From positions 62,001 through 126,000 of the forward strand of contig NZ_QUOK01000005.1 in the NCBI RefSeq assembly GCF_003390325.1: a stretch of 64,000 nucleotides of DNA, written 5' to 3'. Of the stretch, positions 15,996 through 25,359 are shown piece after piece. Numbering within the stretch: position 1 is the stretch's first letter; each line of letters opens with the position of its first letter. The position numbers were made by a program, and so were the translations under genes. The stretch comes from Rhodohalobacter sp. SW132. Lineage in GTDB: Bacteria > Bacteroidota > Rhodothermia > Balneolales > Balneolaceae. Below the pieces are notes generated by a model. The model was not told the DNA's origin and did no database searches. It was given only the letters and a program-made list of their open reading frames with translations.

Positions 15996-17249
15996 TTACC
16001 TCCCGCTAAAAACCCCCATAAACAATATGGTATTCGAACTGTTTTCGCGGATAAAAAAGACAAATGGCCGGTCAAGACGAATGGTTTTATACGATTGGCC
16101 TCCGCCTGCTGATGTTGTATAAAATCCGATTACAGTAACAGCTGCCGCCTCGCTGCCTTCTTCGTCAAGTTTAATGACTGCCCGGTGCATTACATCCGAA
16201 ATGTATAGATATTCATCTTTGTTTATTCTCGAAAAATCGGTTTCTGGTTCACCAAATGGCAGCGTCAGTCCCATTTCTTTTAGCATCTCGGGAAAGCCTT
16301 CAATTTCATAATCCAGCTCAAATTTTGGCACAAAAACATTGAGGGTATCCTGTTCGAGCTGACGTGTGATGGATGAAAACCTGCTTTCTGTTAGTTCAGG
16401 CAGCTGTTCTTCCAGCACTTTGTTATCTGTGGGAATCAGGGCTGTAAATGAAAATCCGTCGTTTCCGTACCACATATCCAGAGCTGTCCATTCTGAGTCT
16501 TCGTAATAGCGAAATTCCTGGCGGGCCTGCATCATAGGCACTTCGGTTTGGGTACCGTCTGCCAGGTAAAAGGGTGCGTCGCGGGTCTCTTCGGGATCGA
16601 ACTGAACCGTCCAGTCACCATTAAAATAGATGGCATTGATCAGGTACATCACTACCAGCGGGTCAATTTCTTCTATCATTTCTTCAATCAATCCGTTGGT
16701 TTTTTCGTCAATCCAACCGTTGATGATATCCGGCGCCTGAGGCGAACTGAAATCGAGTTCGCTTATCTCCGCATTGAAATATTCACTGTTGCTGTTCAGA
16801 AAATCATCCAGAACCGGAAACCCCTCCCTGATCCAAATGGAGTTGGCAATATTCATCACCACCTGTGCATCGAGGGTAGTAAGCAGCTCGATCAAATCTT
16901 TGTATGCCTGGTTGATTTCGTTGTTGGTCATTCCCGTATAACCAAAGAAATCCCGCATCTGATCATAGGTTTCTCCTTCCGCCCCATTCAGGGCCATCGC
17001 AAACGCAGTGGAGATGCTAAGCGGTGAGGCGAAAAACGATTGACCTCCCTCTTTTTCCATCAATGTTTGCAGAAGGCGAAAACTAAAATCATTTGATGCT
17101 TCAGAGATCATCAGCTCATGAACAGACAGTTCGCGGGGCAATTCCCGGCGCGGTTCATCTGTATCATCCGCCGAATTAAAAAGATCACAACCTGGTAACA
17201 TTACCATTGCAAAAAAAATGATGGATAGGAAAATTATTCGATTAAGCAT
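15996..17249 (-). CDS. serpin family protease inhibitor, lipoprotein
   Basis: The 417-residue serpin has a lipoprotein signal peptide ending in the lipobox LPGC (Cys21), so it should be anchored on the outside of a membrane. Serpin core segments are visible: FFASPLSISTAFAMALNGA, NIANSIWIREGF, IINGWIDEKTNGLIEEM, YLINAIYFNGDW, and the C-terminal DRPFVFFIREN. The reactive-centre hinge EEGSEAAAVT (363-372) has Gly at P15, small residues at P12-P10 and Thr at P8, which is typical of inhibitory serpins. Counting from P15 puts the scissile bond near Thr379-Ser380. The target protease is unknown. Confidence 0.95.
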   Translation of the reverse strand: MLNRIIFLSIIFFAMVMLPGCDLFNSADDTDEPRRELPRELSVHELMISEASNDFSFRLLQTLMEKEGGQSFFASPLSISTAFAMALNGAEGETYDQMRDFFGYTGMTNNEINQAYKDLIELLTTLDAQVVMNIANSIWIREGFPVLDDFLNSNSEYFNAEISELDFSSPQAPDIINGWIDEKTNGLIEEMIEEIDPLVVMYLINAIYFNGDWTVQFDPEETRDAPFYLADGTQTEVPMMQARQEFRYYEDSEWTALDMWYGNDGFSFTALIPTDNKVLEEQLPELTESRFSSITRQLEQDTLNVFVPKFELDYEIEGFPEMLKEMGLTLPFGEPETDFSRINKDEYLYISDVMHRAVIKLDEEGSEAAAVTVIGFYTTSAGGGQSYKTIRLDRPFVFFIRENSSNTILFMGVFSGR

Positions 17250-17348
17250 AGGCTGGAATTGATTGGGATATCATTACACTTTTATTACACCTCAAAAACC
17301 GGCAATACCTAATTAAAAAAATTTTCATCACCCAGAGCCGGCTTCTTC

Positions 17349-18512
17349 CTAATCAAGTGTACTAACCGAGCAAAATTTCTTCGCAGTTGATAACAGAAGT
17401 TCTGCCAGCTGATGTATAGAATCCAGCTCAACCCACTCAACCTCCTCGTGGATACCGCCGCCTTTTGGGCCGATAATGATCGTTTCAATTCCCGCTTCAC
17501 CAAAAATGGCTGAGTCTTCCCACCAGGTGTGTCCCGTCCTTTTTAGTTTTTTCCCAAATACCCCTTCGGCTGCAGTATCTGCCGCAGCAACAATTCCAAT
17601 TCCTTCTTCCGCCTCGTATGGGCTTCTCCACATCATCAACTCAAGAGAGGCGCTAATTTCGGGATCCTTATCCTGTATTTTTCTGATAATCTGTTTCAGT
17701 TCCTGTTCAACTCCGGAAGGTGTTTCTCCGGGAATTGTTCGCCGCTCCACGTGAATGGTGCAGCTGTTTGAATAGATAAAGAGGCTTCGTCCTCCCGAAA
17801 TCATAGGCACATGCATGGATGCCTCCCCGCAAAGCGGATGCTTTCGCTCCTTCTGAAGATGATTTGCCAGTTTATTCAGTTCCACGAGCAGCGCTCCCAT
17901 TTTCAGGTTGGCGTCAACTCCCTCATTATGGCAGCCTCCATGGGCTGTTTTTCCTTCCGTTGTAATTTTGAAGACGCAAAATCCTCTGTGAGCCATGCAT
18001 AGTTCCAGGTTGGTTGGCTCAGTGACGATTGCGGCATCAGCGCTGATTTTCTGTATCAGTGCATTCGCACCAATACTCTCAAATTCTTCATCCGCCACAA
18101 ATGAAAGTATCAGATCTCCTTTCAGCTTCACCCGATGATCCTTTACAGCCTTTGCCACCCCGACAATTGCCGAAATACTCCCTTTCATATCGTAAGCTCC
18201 TCTTCCGTAGAGTTTGTCACCCTCGATTTTCCCGGAAAACGGATCGCTCATCCCCTCCACTCCAACCGTATCCATGTGAGCATTAAGAACCAGGGATTTG
18301 CCACCTCCGGTACCTTCTATGATTCCCGTAATGTTCACACGGTCTGGCCCCAGCTCGTCAATCTCATACGGAATTTTCAAATCGTCCAGGATTTTGCTGA
18401 TATATCGGGCAACCCCGGCTTCGCCCTTTCCGTCTTCTTCAAGACCGGGATTTACGGAGTTGATCTGAACCAGGTCCTGAACTGTTTTTAAGATGAATTT
18501 GCGGTCAACCAT
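17349..18512 (-). CDS. M20 family metallopeptidase (ArgE/DapE-like)
   Basis: The 387-residue zinc hydrolase of the acetylornithine deacetylase / succinyl-diaminopimelate desuccinylase family keeps its metal and catalytic residues: H79 and D81 in NAHMDTVG, D108 in GRGAYDMKG, the E142/E143 pair in FVADEEFES, and E165 in VTEPTN. A dimerisation lid with CMAHRGFCVFKITTEGKTAHGG and a late His (GGGIHEEVEWV) complete the fold. An ArgE or DapE role is possible, since a dap operon lies at 48-51.7 kb, but the exact substrate cannot be assigned. It is followed by the serpin at 17249 and preceded by the Cys/Met PLP enzyme with a 24-bp gap. Confidence 0.9.
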   Translation of the reverse strand: MVDRKFILKTVQDLVQINSVNPGLEEDGKGEAGVARYISKILDDLKIPYEIDELGPDRVNITGIIEGTGGGKSLVLNAHMDTVGVEGMSDPFSGKIEGDKLYGRGAYDMKGSISAIVGVAKAVKDHRVKLKGDLILSFVADEEFESIGANALIQKISADAAIVTEPTNLELCMAHRGFCVFKITTEGKTAHGGCHNEGVDANLKMGALLVELNKLANHLQKERKHPLCGEASMHVPMISGGRSLFIYSNSCTIHVERRTIPGETPSGVEQELKQIIRKIQDKDPEISASLELMMWRSPYEAEEGIGIVAAADTAAEGVFGKKLKRTGHTWWEDSAIFGEAGIETIIIGPKGGGIHEEVEWVELDSIHQLAELLLSTAKKFCSVSTLD

Positions 18513-18536
18513 GAGCTTGCCTGAATGACTTCTGAA

Positions 18537-19718
18537 TCAAATTTTTTCAAGCGCCTGTTTCAGATCATCAATCAGATCCTCGCTGTTTTCGATACCGGTC
18601 GAATAGCGAATCAAGCTCTCTGAAATACCAAGTTTTTTACGCTGCTGCTCCGAGAGTTCAACATGGCTCGTGACACTTGGAGGTCCCGCAAGCGTACTCA
18701 CTGATCCCAGACTTGCCGCAAGGTGAACAAACTTAAGATGATGCAGAAACGTCTTCACGGATTCATAATCGCCATCAAGTTCAAAACTCAGCACACCTCC
18801 AAAACCTTTCATCTGCCGTTTGGCAATGTCATGACCCCGGTGCGTATCGAGCCCGGGATAAAATACCCTGGAAATTTTGGGGTGATCATAGAGAAACCGG
18901 GAAATCTTCAACGCATTTTCGTTTTGTCGATTTACGCGAAGTTCAAGGGTTTTCATTCCCCGTATCACGTTGTACGCCGTTTCCGGATGCAGGGTAGCCC
19001 CGGTTATTTCCCTGTATTGAAAGATTTTATGGACCAGCGATTTTTCACCACAAACCAGCCCGCAGAGTGTATCAGAATGCCCTCCAAGAAATTTCGTAGC
19101 ACTGTGGATTACAAGATCAACGCCCAGCTCCAGCGGGTTCTGGTTGATCGGTGTGCCGAAGGTATTGTCCGCAACAACCAAAGCCCCGGCTTTCTTTGAT
19201 GCAGCAGCAATTCGCTTAAGATCTATGATTTTCAGCGTGGGATTTGTGGGCGACTCCAGGTAAACCAGCGTACAGCCTTTGGCAATCTCCTTTTCAAGCT
19301 GTTCGTGGTCTTCCGTCTCACAGAGCTGAACTTCTATATTTAGTTTCGGCAGAAATTCCAGGAATAACTTGCTTGTACCGCCATACGAATCTTTTATAGA
19401 AACAACCCGATCACCCGGTTTAAGAAGCGCAAACAGAGTGTTACTGATGGCTGCCATTCCTGTAGAGAATGACGTAGCCGCCTCTGCATTTTCAAGCAAC
19501 CTGATTTTCTCTTCCAGCACGGCTACGGTTGGATTGGTATTTCGGCTATAGATAAAGCCCGGCTTTTTGCCCAACGCCACATCAACCCATTCATCAAGAT
19601 TTTTGTAAGCGTATGTAACGGTATTCACAATAGGTACTGTTGAACTGCCGTCCTGAAACAGTTCTTCTTCACCCGCCCATACCGATGCTGTGCCCCGTTT
19701 ACTTTTTTTCAAATCCAT
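18537..19718 (-). CDS. PLP-dependent trans-sulfuration enzyme (Cys/Met metabolism family)
   Basis: The 393-residue fold-type I PLP enzyme belongs to the cystathionine gamma-synthase / gamma-lyase / O-acylhomoserine sulfhydrylase family. K209 in SATKFLGGHSD is the Schiff-base lysine, D184 in VVADNTFGTP contacts the pyridine nitrogen, Y57 and R59 in YSRNTNPT bind phosphate from the partner subunit, and Y112 in KDSYGGT stacks on the ring. The sequence alone does not separate synthase from lyase. It lies 24 bp upstream of the M20 peptidase gene on the same strand. Confidence 0.92.
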   Translation of the reverse strand: MDLKKSKRGTASVWAGEEELFQDGSSTVPIVNTVTYAYKNLDEWVDVALGKKPGFIYSRNTNPTVAVLEEKIRLLENAEAATSFSTGMAAISNTLFALLKPGDRVVSIKDSYGGTSKLFLEFLPKLNIEVQLCETEDHEQLEKEIAKGCTLVYLESPTNPTLKIIDLKRIAAASKKAGALVVADNTFGTPINQNPLELGVDLVIHSATKFLGGHSDTLCGLVCGEKSLVHKIFQYREITGATLHPETAYNVIRGMKTLELRVNRQNENALKISRFLYDHPKISRVFYPGLDTHRGHDIAKRQMKGFGGVLSFELDGDYESVKTFLHHLKFVHLAASLGSVSTLAGPPSVTSHVELSEQQRKKLGISESLIRYSTGIENSEDLIDDLKQALEKI

Positions 19719-19915
19719 CTTGTCTGTTTCGATTAATTAAGAGTTCAAAAATCTGAGTCGCTCGAATAGTTTTCTTTATTTGCGACCACAAATATTACGT
19801 CCGGTTTTCCGGAATGAGCGGGAGTTTAATCATCTTTCAGCTGTTCAGCAAACCTGCAGAAAAGGGTGTATCAGATATCGCGCCGTTTGTTTGCGCATTT
19901 GATTTCACTCCAAAA

Positions 19916-21007
19916 TCAAACCTCGCCTGTACTGTTAAGCAATTTTATCAGCTTTTTTATCCCGAGGAAAATCACGATTAAAAGAAATAGGCTGATCAAT
20001 ACCACTTCATGAAGTGTGGGTTCGGTTGTGCTAATCAGCAATCCCCGGTCGCTGACCCATCGGAGCACAAAGAAAAAGAGAAAGAGTGCGCCGCCGAAAT
20101 AAAGCGCCATCCGGGCTGAATTCTGTTTTGTTTTTGTGGATAGGCTCTGATTTTTCAGCTTATCAGCCAGATCATCCCATTTGAAAAAAGCCGCATAAGC
20201 GAGGAAGTTGGGCAGAAACGCGATGTTCAAGGTCATCATCGTTGAAAAGTGAAACATCACGGCAAAGCAGCAGAACAGTCGAAACCATCCGGCTTTTAAA
20301 ACCGCAACCAGAAATCCGACTTCAAAAAGAATGGTAGCCCAGTCGAGGAATTCCCAGATCCAGGCTGAATCGATCTGAACAGCTGCATCAGCGAGAAGGT
20401 CCTGCCGGCCTCTCATAAAATACTGGTTTAACAGGTGGCCTTTTGTAGCTTGTGTGGTTGGATCAAGCCAGCCGCCCAGGATTTTTGGAAAACCGGCAGT
20501 AAACATCATAAAGCCAATAAACAGGGCCAGCAGAACCAGCGGCCACCCTTCCGTTTTTTCAGATACCCTTCTTTTCGCTGAATCGAAGGAGAAGGCTGCA
20601 CCCCAGTTGCTAAACGCCATAATAATTGGCGTAACAGAAAGCAGAAGTTCGTGATTGATCTTACCGAGACTGAACATAAATCCCTGGAGAATCAGCATGG
20701 AGATGCCGGCAGTGACGGATGAGATTTTCGTATAGATACCCAGAAGTACCCCAATCCAGCTCAGAATTAACAGAATGTGCACGGCCTGAAGAAAGATCTC
20801 GGGAGGAAAATCATCAAACAGCATCATAGGACCGGGCGGAGGCGTGAAAAAATCAGTCGGATAACTTGTGAGAACAGAATAGAGACCAAAATCCGGCAGA
20901 AGGAAAAACAGGAACAACAGCGATGCAAATATGCGGTAGATGGCAAGACCTTCTGCACCCGGTGAGTAGCTCTCGAAGATCCATTGCTCAAATTTATTTT
21001 TCTGCAT
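19916..21007 (-). CDS. HTTM-like multi-pass membrane protein
   Basis: The 363-residue protein has about eight hydrophobic segments. Its N-terminal region (SPGAEGLAIYRIFASLLFLFF) matches the start of HTTM (horizontally transferred transmembrane, vitamin K-dependent carboxylase-like) and related DoxX-like proteins, in which a conserved Arg lies in the first helix. The C-terminal epoxidase/carboxylase domain of true carboxylases is absent. Function is unknown. It starts 3 bp after the end of the 163-residue membrane-anchored gene upstream, so the two form a transcriptional pair. Confidence 0.65.
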   Translation of the reverse strand: MQKNKFEQWIFESYSPGAEGLAIYRIFASLLFLFFLLPDFGLYSVLTSYPTDFFTPPPGPMMLFDDFPPEIFLQAVHILLILSWIGVLLGIYTKISSVTAGISMLILQGFMFSLGKINHELLLSVTPIIMAFSNWGAAFSFDSAKRRVSEKTEGWPLVLLALFIGFMMFTAGFPKILGGWLDPTTQATKGHLLNQYFMRGRQDLLADAAVQIDSAWIWEFLDWATILFEVGFLVAVLKAGWFRLFCCFAVMFHFSTMMTLNIAFLPNFLAYAAFFKWDDLADKLKNQSLSTKTKQNSARMALYFGGALFLFFFVLRWVSDRGLLISTTEPTLHEVVLISLFLLIVIFLGIKKLIKLLNSTGEV

Positions 21008-21010
21008 CAG

Positions 21011-21502
21011 CTACTCCCCTCTCAAAATCTGCACGCGCTGAATCACCTGTACCGAATCCTGCTCAAGTCCGTCTGCCGTTCGCTGCATGAAGCTTCTTTC
21101 ATGAAGCATCTGAATTTCGTTCGTTTCCCTTCCGGTTTTCTCACTTGCGCGTTGATTAAACCAATCCAGCGTTTCATCAGAAAACGTATTGACATACTCC
21201 TGGTCCGACAGGTTGCTGCGCATGAAAGCGGGAATCATAGAGAGCGGCATATCATCAAAAAAAGTTTGCAGCGTAAGGCGGGTGGGTTCAATTTGATCGG
21301 GGTGAGATACCTCAATAAAAAATTGATTTACCGCATAATGTCCGTCGTATACATAAACATTTTTAAACCCGGGAAACACAAATGCCGGCCAGGGTTCGGC
21401 TTGATAGTAGCCAATAACTCCAACCAGACCGTATTGGATCGGCAGATAACAGAGAAAAAAAATAAAAATTCGTTTAACTGTTTTTCTTTGAGTAGACTTC
21501 AT
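21011..21502 (-). CDS. conserved-looking membrane-anchored protein paired with HTTM-like gene
   Basis: I do not recognise this 163-residue protein. It has one N-terminal membrane helix (about 12-31, IFIFFLCYLPIQYGLVGVIG) after a basic stretch, so the rest should be periplasmic. That part contains aromatic segments such as EPWPAFVFPGFKNVYVYDG and DDMPLSMIPAFMRSNL. There is no lipobox and no catalytic motif. The stop codon lies 3 bp before the HTTM-like start, and partner genes of this kind commonly travel with HTTM proteins. A shared membrane complex is inference. Confidence 0.7.
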   Translation of the reverse strand: MKSTQRKTVKRIFIFFLCYLPIQYGLVGVIGYYQAEPWPAFVFPGFKNVYVYDGHYAVNQFFIEVSHPDQIEPTRLTLQTFFDDMPLSMIPAFMRSNLSDQEYVNTFSDETLDWFNQRASEKTGRETNEIQMLHERSFMQRTADGLEQDSVQVIQRVQILRGE

Positions 21503-21672
21503 ATCAGCAGGATAAATTTCTCCAATATTATTCTATCACTCCAACTATAATTTTTTATGTTCTTTCTGATAGAACGACTCTATAAATTACTGAAAACTTA
21601 ATTATTTATGGAACTGAACCCTCTTCGATCTGATAATAGGAACTCTACCCCGTGCAGATTAACGTTTAATTT

Positions 21673-22767
21673 ATGAAAGTACTCCATTTTAAAACGACGT
21701 ACCTGAACGAATCTGAAACATTCATCGATCGCCTGGTACGAAATCATCAGGAGTTTTCTCCCGTTATTGCAACATGCAATAAACTAGCGTTTACGGAAGG
21801 TTTAAACATTCATGAGATGCCAAAATCTGGCTTTGCGGGATTGGTAAACACCATTCAGCTCAAGCTCAATAGCAGTCCTAAATTTCTGTATAAGGTTTTT
21901 AAACAGGAGAAGCCGGATGTGGTGCACGGTCATTTTGGACTCGACTCTTATCGGTTGATCCCGGTCATAAAAAAATTTGGAACACCATTTATTGTTAATT
22001 TTTACGGTCATGATGTTATCCGGCTCCCGCAAGAATTTGGATGGACGGCAAGGTACAACCGGCTGAAAAAGCATCTCGATTTCGCCATTGCAGGTTCTGA
22101 TGATATGAAGAGCAACCTGATTGACCTGGGATTTAATCCGGAGCGGATTCAGACCATCAAACTCGCCGTGGACCTGGAAAAGATTCAGTTTCAGCAGCGT
22201 GATTCTGCCGGATTGAACATTATGATGGTTGGGCGCCTGGTTGAGAAAAAAGGATTTATTTTCGCAATTCGAGCATTAAGTATGCTCCGCGAAAAGTACC
22301 CCGAAGCACAAATGAATATTTTCGGAGACGGTGAACTTCTTGAAGTTTTAAAACTGGAAGTTGCTGCACTGGATCTTGAAAACCGTGTCCACTTTAAGGG
22401 TTTCACAAATAATGATGAGATTATCCGTCAGCTATATCATCACGATATGCTTCTTGTGCCAAGTGTACAGGCCAAAGATGGCGACAGAGAAGGCATCCCG
22501 CAGACTACCGTTGAAGGGATGGCGACGGGAATACCGGTCATTGCCACAGACCACGCTGGGCTTCCGGAATTAATCGATGATGGGAAAACCGGTCTTCAGG
22601 TTCCGGAACGTGATCCGGAAGCGTTGTATCTTGCGATGCATAAGCTGATTCAATCACCTGAAATCGTAAAACAAGTGAGTCATGGGGGGAGGAAAAAGGT
22701 GATGGAGGAGCATAATATTGATATTCAAGTCACCAAAACTGAAAAACTTTACAAAAGTTTATTGTAA
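21673..22767 (+). CDS. family 4 glycosyltransferase
   Basis: The 364-residue GT-B retaining glycosyltransferase has an N-terminal acceptor domain with HGHFGLDSYR and VNFYGHDV, as in WcaL/AmsK-type enzymes. The C-terminal donor domain shows MMVGRLVEKKGF, VHFKGFTNNDEI, LVPSVQAKDGDREGIPQTTV and EGMATGIPVIATDHAGLPEL, the last two with the conserved E-x7-E pair. A sugar-nucleotide donor and lipid-linked or polysaccharide acceptor are likely, but the sugar is unknown. It stands alone on the + strand, facing the FkbM gene, within a region of surface glycan genes. Confidence 0.93.
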   Translation: MKVLHFKTTYLNESETFIDRLVRNHQEFSPVIATCNKLAFTEGLNIHEMPKSGFAGLVNTIQLKLNSSPKFLYKVFKQEKPDVVHGHFGLDSYRLIPVIKKFGTPFIVNFYGHDVIRLPQEFGWTARYNRLKKHLDFAIAGSDDMKSNLIDLGFNPERIQTIKLAVDLEKIQFQQRDSAGLNIMMVGRLVEKKGFIFAIRALSMLREKYPEAQMNIFGDGELLEVLKLEVAALDLENRVHFKGFTNNDEIIRQLYHHDMLLVPSVQAKDGDREGIPQTTVEGMATGIPVIATDHAGLPELIDDGKTGLQVPERDPEALYLAMHKLIQSPEIVKQVSHGGRKKVMEEHNIDIQVTKTEKLYKSLL

Positions 22768-22783
22768 ATAGGTATCGGAAATT

Positions 22784-23596
22784 TTAGTTCACTTTAGTTA
22801 ATGAGATGATAAAATTTATGTTTCTCTGATACTCATCATCTTTTTCATACTCTGTAATTTTTAGAAAATCTTCGATCGTTGTGATTTTGGTGTTAACCCT
22901 ATTTTTTTTGTCTAACAGTGTTACGGTATACAGAGAGAGTATTTCATTGAATTTTTCTTTTGATATCTCATCCTTATTGTGAAGAATTTTCCTGTGATAT
23001 TCTATCAGAATATTGTTTACAGCCCCTGATGAAAGTATTTTTTCCATACCGCGAAGAACGTTTAGTTCAGCACCCTCAACATCAATTTTGATGAGTTTAA
23101 TTTTTGATTTTGAAAGATACTTTTCCCAAAAATCATCTAATGTGATTGTCGGTACTGTAAAACGTTTCCCATCAAGATTTCTACTCGATTGGTGCATACT
23201 ATGCGAAGAAGGATGCCTGCTTTGATATAATTTTACGATTTCACATTTATCAGAAGCAGCAAAATTCATCGCAACTACATTATCTAACAATTGAGTATTT
23301 TTATACAAAGCATAAAAATTATTGGTTTCTGCTTCGAATGCATAAACTGCTCCATCGCTTCCAACTTTATCAGAAGCAATCCTTGAATAATAGCCTACAT
23401 TGGCTCCTACATCGATAAACAGATCTCCCTCGCTCAAATAATTTTCGACATTTTTTGTCATCATAGGCTCATAATCACCCTTCGCTATATCCCCCCCGGT
23501 TAAGTGTGATGTACCCTCAGGAAACATCCAATCATTTTTAACTCTGTAATAATGAAATTTTACAGATCTTTTTATTTTCGTTAATGGGTTCTTCAT
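22784..23596 (-). CDS. FkbM family SAM-dependent methyltransferase
   Basis: The 270-residue protein has the Rossmann methyltransferase core: DLFIDVGANVGYYSRIAS (SAM loop, motif I), AVYAFEAETNNF (acidic loop), and IKLIKIDVEGAELNVLRGM (the FkbM signature). FkbM enzymes O-methylate sugars or polyketides, and next to flippase and glycosyltransferase genes a glycan methylation role is likely. Base composition is visibly AT-richer than its neighbours: the line 22861-22920 has 19 GC of 60 against 33 of 60 for 24001-24060. Its A/T-rich codons and long Lys/Asn runs fit recent acquisition. Confidence 0.9.
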   Translation of the reverse strand: MKNPLTKIKRSVKFHYYRVKNDWMFPEGTSHLTGGDIAKGDYEPMMTKNVENYLSEGDLFIDVGANVGYYSRIASDKVGSDGAVYAFEAETNNFYALYKNTQLLDNVVAMNFAASDKCEIVKLYQSRHPSSHSMHQSSRNLDGKRFTVPTITLDDFWEKYLSKSKIKLIKIDVEGAELNVLRGMEKILSSGAVNNILIEYHRKILHNKDEISKEKFNEILSLYTVTLLDKKNRVNTKITTIEDFLKITEYEKDDEYQRNINFIISLTKVN

Positions 23597-23826
23597 GTTA
23601 CCTCAATCATAAAACAGGATTTGTCTCATATATACTTTCTTAGCCTGTAACGCTCTCTAAGCCCTATTTCAGTTATCCACGCAGAAGCCACGCAGATTTT
23701 AAGAAACACAATTACAAAAGTCCTAAAATTTATAATTAGTTATCCTAAAACATCATTTACAGAGCTAAAATCAGAAATGTGAATTTAATAACGCATTTAT
23801 AAACAAGTAATCCAATTTCCGAAAAA

Positions 23827-25359
23827 TCACTCTTCTTTTTTAGAACTCAAAAACTTCAGCATAATCCAGTTCTTAAACTTGCTCCAGTCGTCAGGAGTAA
23901 TCACTCTGAAAAGGGTTCCGGCTATAGCGAACATCAGCAGGTATGAGACGATGCTGAATCCAAGTCCGCGGATAATCATATCGGGGTCAAAAAGTGTAAA
24001 GCGGGCAAACCAGGCAGGAATTGCCACCAGAACGGACGTTCCGAGCACTTTGAAGTAGAATGGAAACGGCAGCACTTTGTGAACAGGCAGATTCATATGC
24101 CCGCCAATTCTTCGCAGCACCACGAACCAGTTATAGAAATTGGCAATGAGTGTTGAGGTGGCTGTTCCGTTGATGCCCCAGATCATTGTAAATGGAATAC
24201 TCAGGATGATGTTTGCCGCCACAAGATTAAGGCTCACATAAAACACACCTTTCGTATCACCAAACGCCTGCAAAATACTGCCGTAGTGCGTAACCCGCAT
24301 TAACACAATGAGGTTATATATTTGAAACGGCAGAACAGCATTTGAGTAATCAGTCCCTTCTGATTCTGCGATAAGTGACACCAAATCAGGGGCAATGACA
24401 ATCGAAAGAATCGTGAGAGGTATCACCAGCAGACTCACTTTTTCCACGCCTTTGTACCAAAGCTCGAGAAGCTCCTCTTTCTTTTCATCGAGCTGCAGGC
24501 TCACGTAGCGGCTGATCAGAACCGAACCCACCGCAAACGGAATCACACGAATTATCGGCACCTCCTGCGCTCCGATGGTATACTCGGCATACGCAGCGGC
24601 CGGCAGCAAAATCGATACCACAAATTTATCCACGTACCGGTTGATCTTATTTGTGAGTGAGGAAAACCCGAGCGGAAGCGAAAAATCAGCCTGCTCTTTA
24701 ATGGTTACTTCTGATTCGCTCAGTTTGCCATCCGGCAGGGCATAATGGATCCAGATAAATGAACCGAAAAAGCGGATCACACCGTAGATTACCAACCCGT
24801 AAACCGCAATTTCAAGCGGATATCCAAGCGCAAGCGGCACCACAAGGCAGCCAAAAGAGAGGAGGCTGGTTAGCATTTCGTACCAGGCAGACTGCCGCTG
24901 CTTATCGATTGCAAGCAAAACATTTGTAACCGGCCAGGTCGGAATTTCGAGTACGGCCAGAAGCCCCATCCAGGGAAGCAGATCCTGCACGCGATTTACG
25001 CTAAGCGGATCCCATTCCGTGAGCATATTCGGCGCGAAGTAAGCGACAATCAAAACAAAAGCACCCGCTATGAGGCCGGTACAAAGCAGAATAGCTGTAG
25101 TCTGGGCAAAAAATCCGCGCTTTGCACTCCCGCTGATCCGCTCGAAATAGTAAAATATGCTCTCTGGAAAACCAAGCGTAGCGAGATTCCGCGCAACCTC
25201 GTGTATCATCAGCAGGTACCCGATGATCGCAAAATCGGTTTTGGAGAGAATCTGAATTGTCGCGATTACAATTGCCAGGTCAATCACCGTGGTAATGATC
25301 CGGGCAAATACCACAACTCCCGCTTTTTCGGTCAGATTATCTTTCTTCTTTTCACCCAT
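23827..25359 (-). CDS. polysaccharide flippase (Wzx-like, MATE/MVF superfamily)
   Basis: The 510-residue protein has about 12-14 membrane helices. Near the start is the typical KAGVVVFARIITTVIDLAIV helix, followed by DFAIIGYLLMIHEVARNLATLGF. Later come FSLPLGFSSLTNKINRYVDK, which is conserved in oligosaccharide flippases, and a loosely kept C-terminal bundle. It should move undecaprenyl-linked glycans across the inner membrane. Its start overlaps the upstream glycosyltransferase stop by 8 bp, so they are translationally coupled. Confidence 0.9.
   Translation of the reverse strand: MGEKKKDNLTEKAGVVVFARIITTVIDLAIVIATIQILSKTDFAIIGYLLMIHEVARNLATLGFPESIFYYFERISGSAKRGFFAQTTAILLCTGLIAGAFVLIVAYFAPNMLTEWDPLSVNRVQDLLPWMGLLAVLEIPTWPVTNVLLAIDKQRQSAWYEMLTSLLSFGCLVVPLALGYPLEIAVYGLVIYGVIRFFGSFIWIHYALPDGKLSESEVTIKEQADFSLPLGFSSLTNKINRYVDKFVVSILLPAAAYAEYTIGAQEVPIIRVIPFAVGSVLISRYVSLQLDEKKEELLELWYKGVEKVSLLVIPLTILSIVIAPDLVSLIAESEGTDYSNAVLPFQIYNLIVLMRVTHYGSILQAFGDTKGVFYVSLNLVAANIILSIPFTMIWGINGTATSTLIANFYNWFVVLRRIGGHMNLPVHKVLPFPFYFKVLGTSVLVAIPAWFARFTLFDPDMIIRGLGFSIVSYLLMFAIAGTLFRVITPDDWSKFKNWIMLKFLSSKKEE

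Noticed and set aside
15786-16075. two short minus-strand frames between serpin and typA
   Set aside because: Overlapping, out of frame with the serpin, Cys/Ser/Leu-rich without family signature.
23680-23700. CCACGCAGA twice in a row upstream of the FkbM gene
   Set aside because: A short direct repeat of two units only; not a CRISPR and not clearly part of an element.
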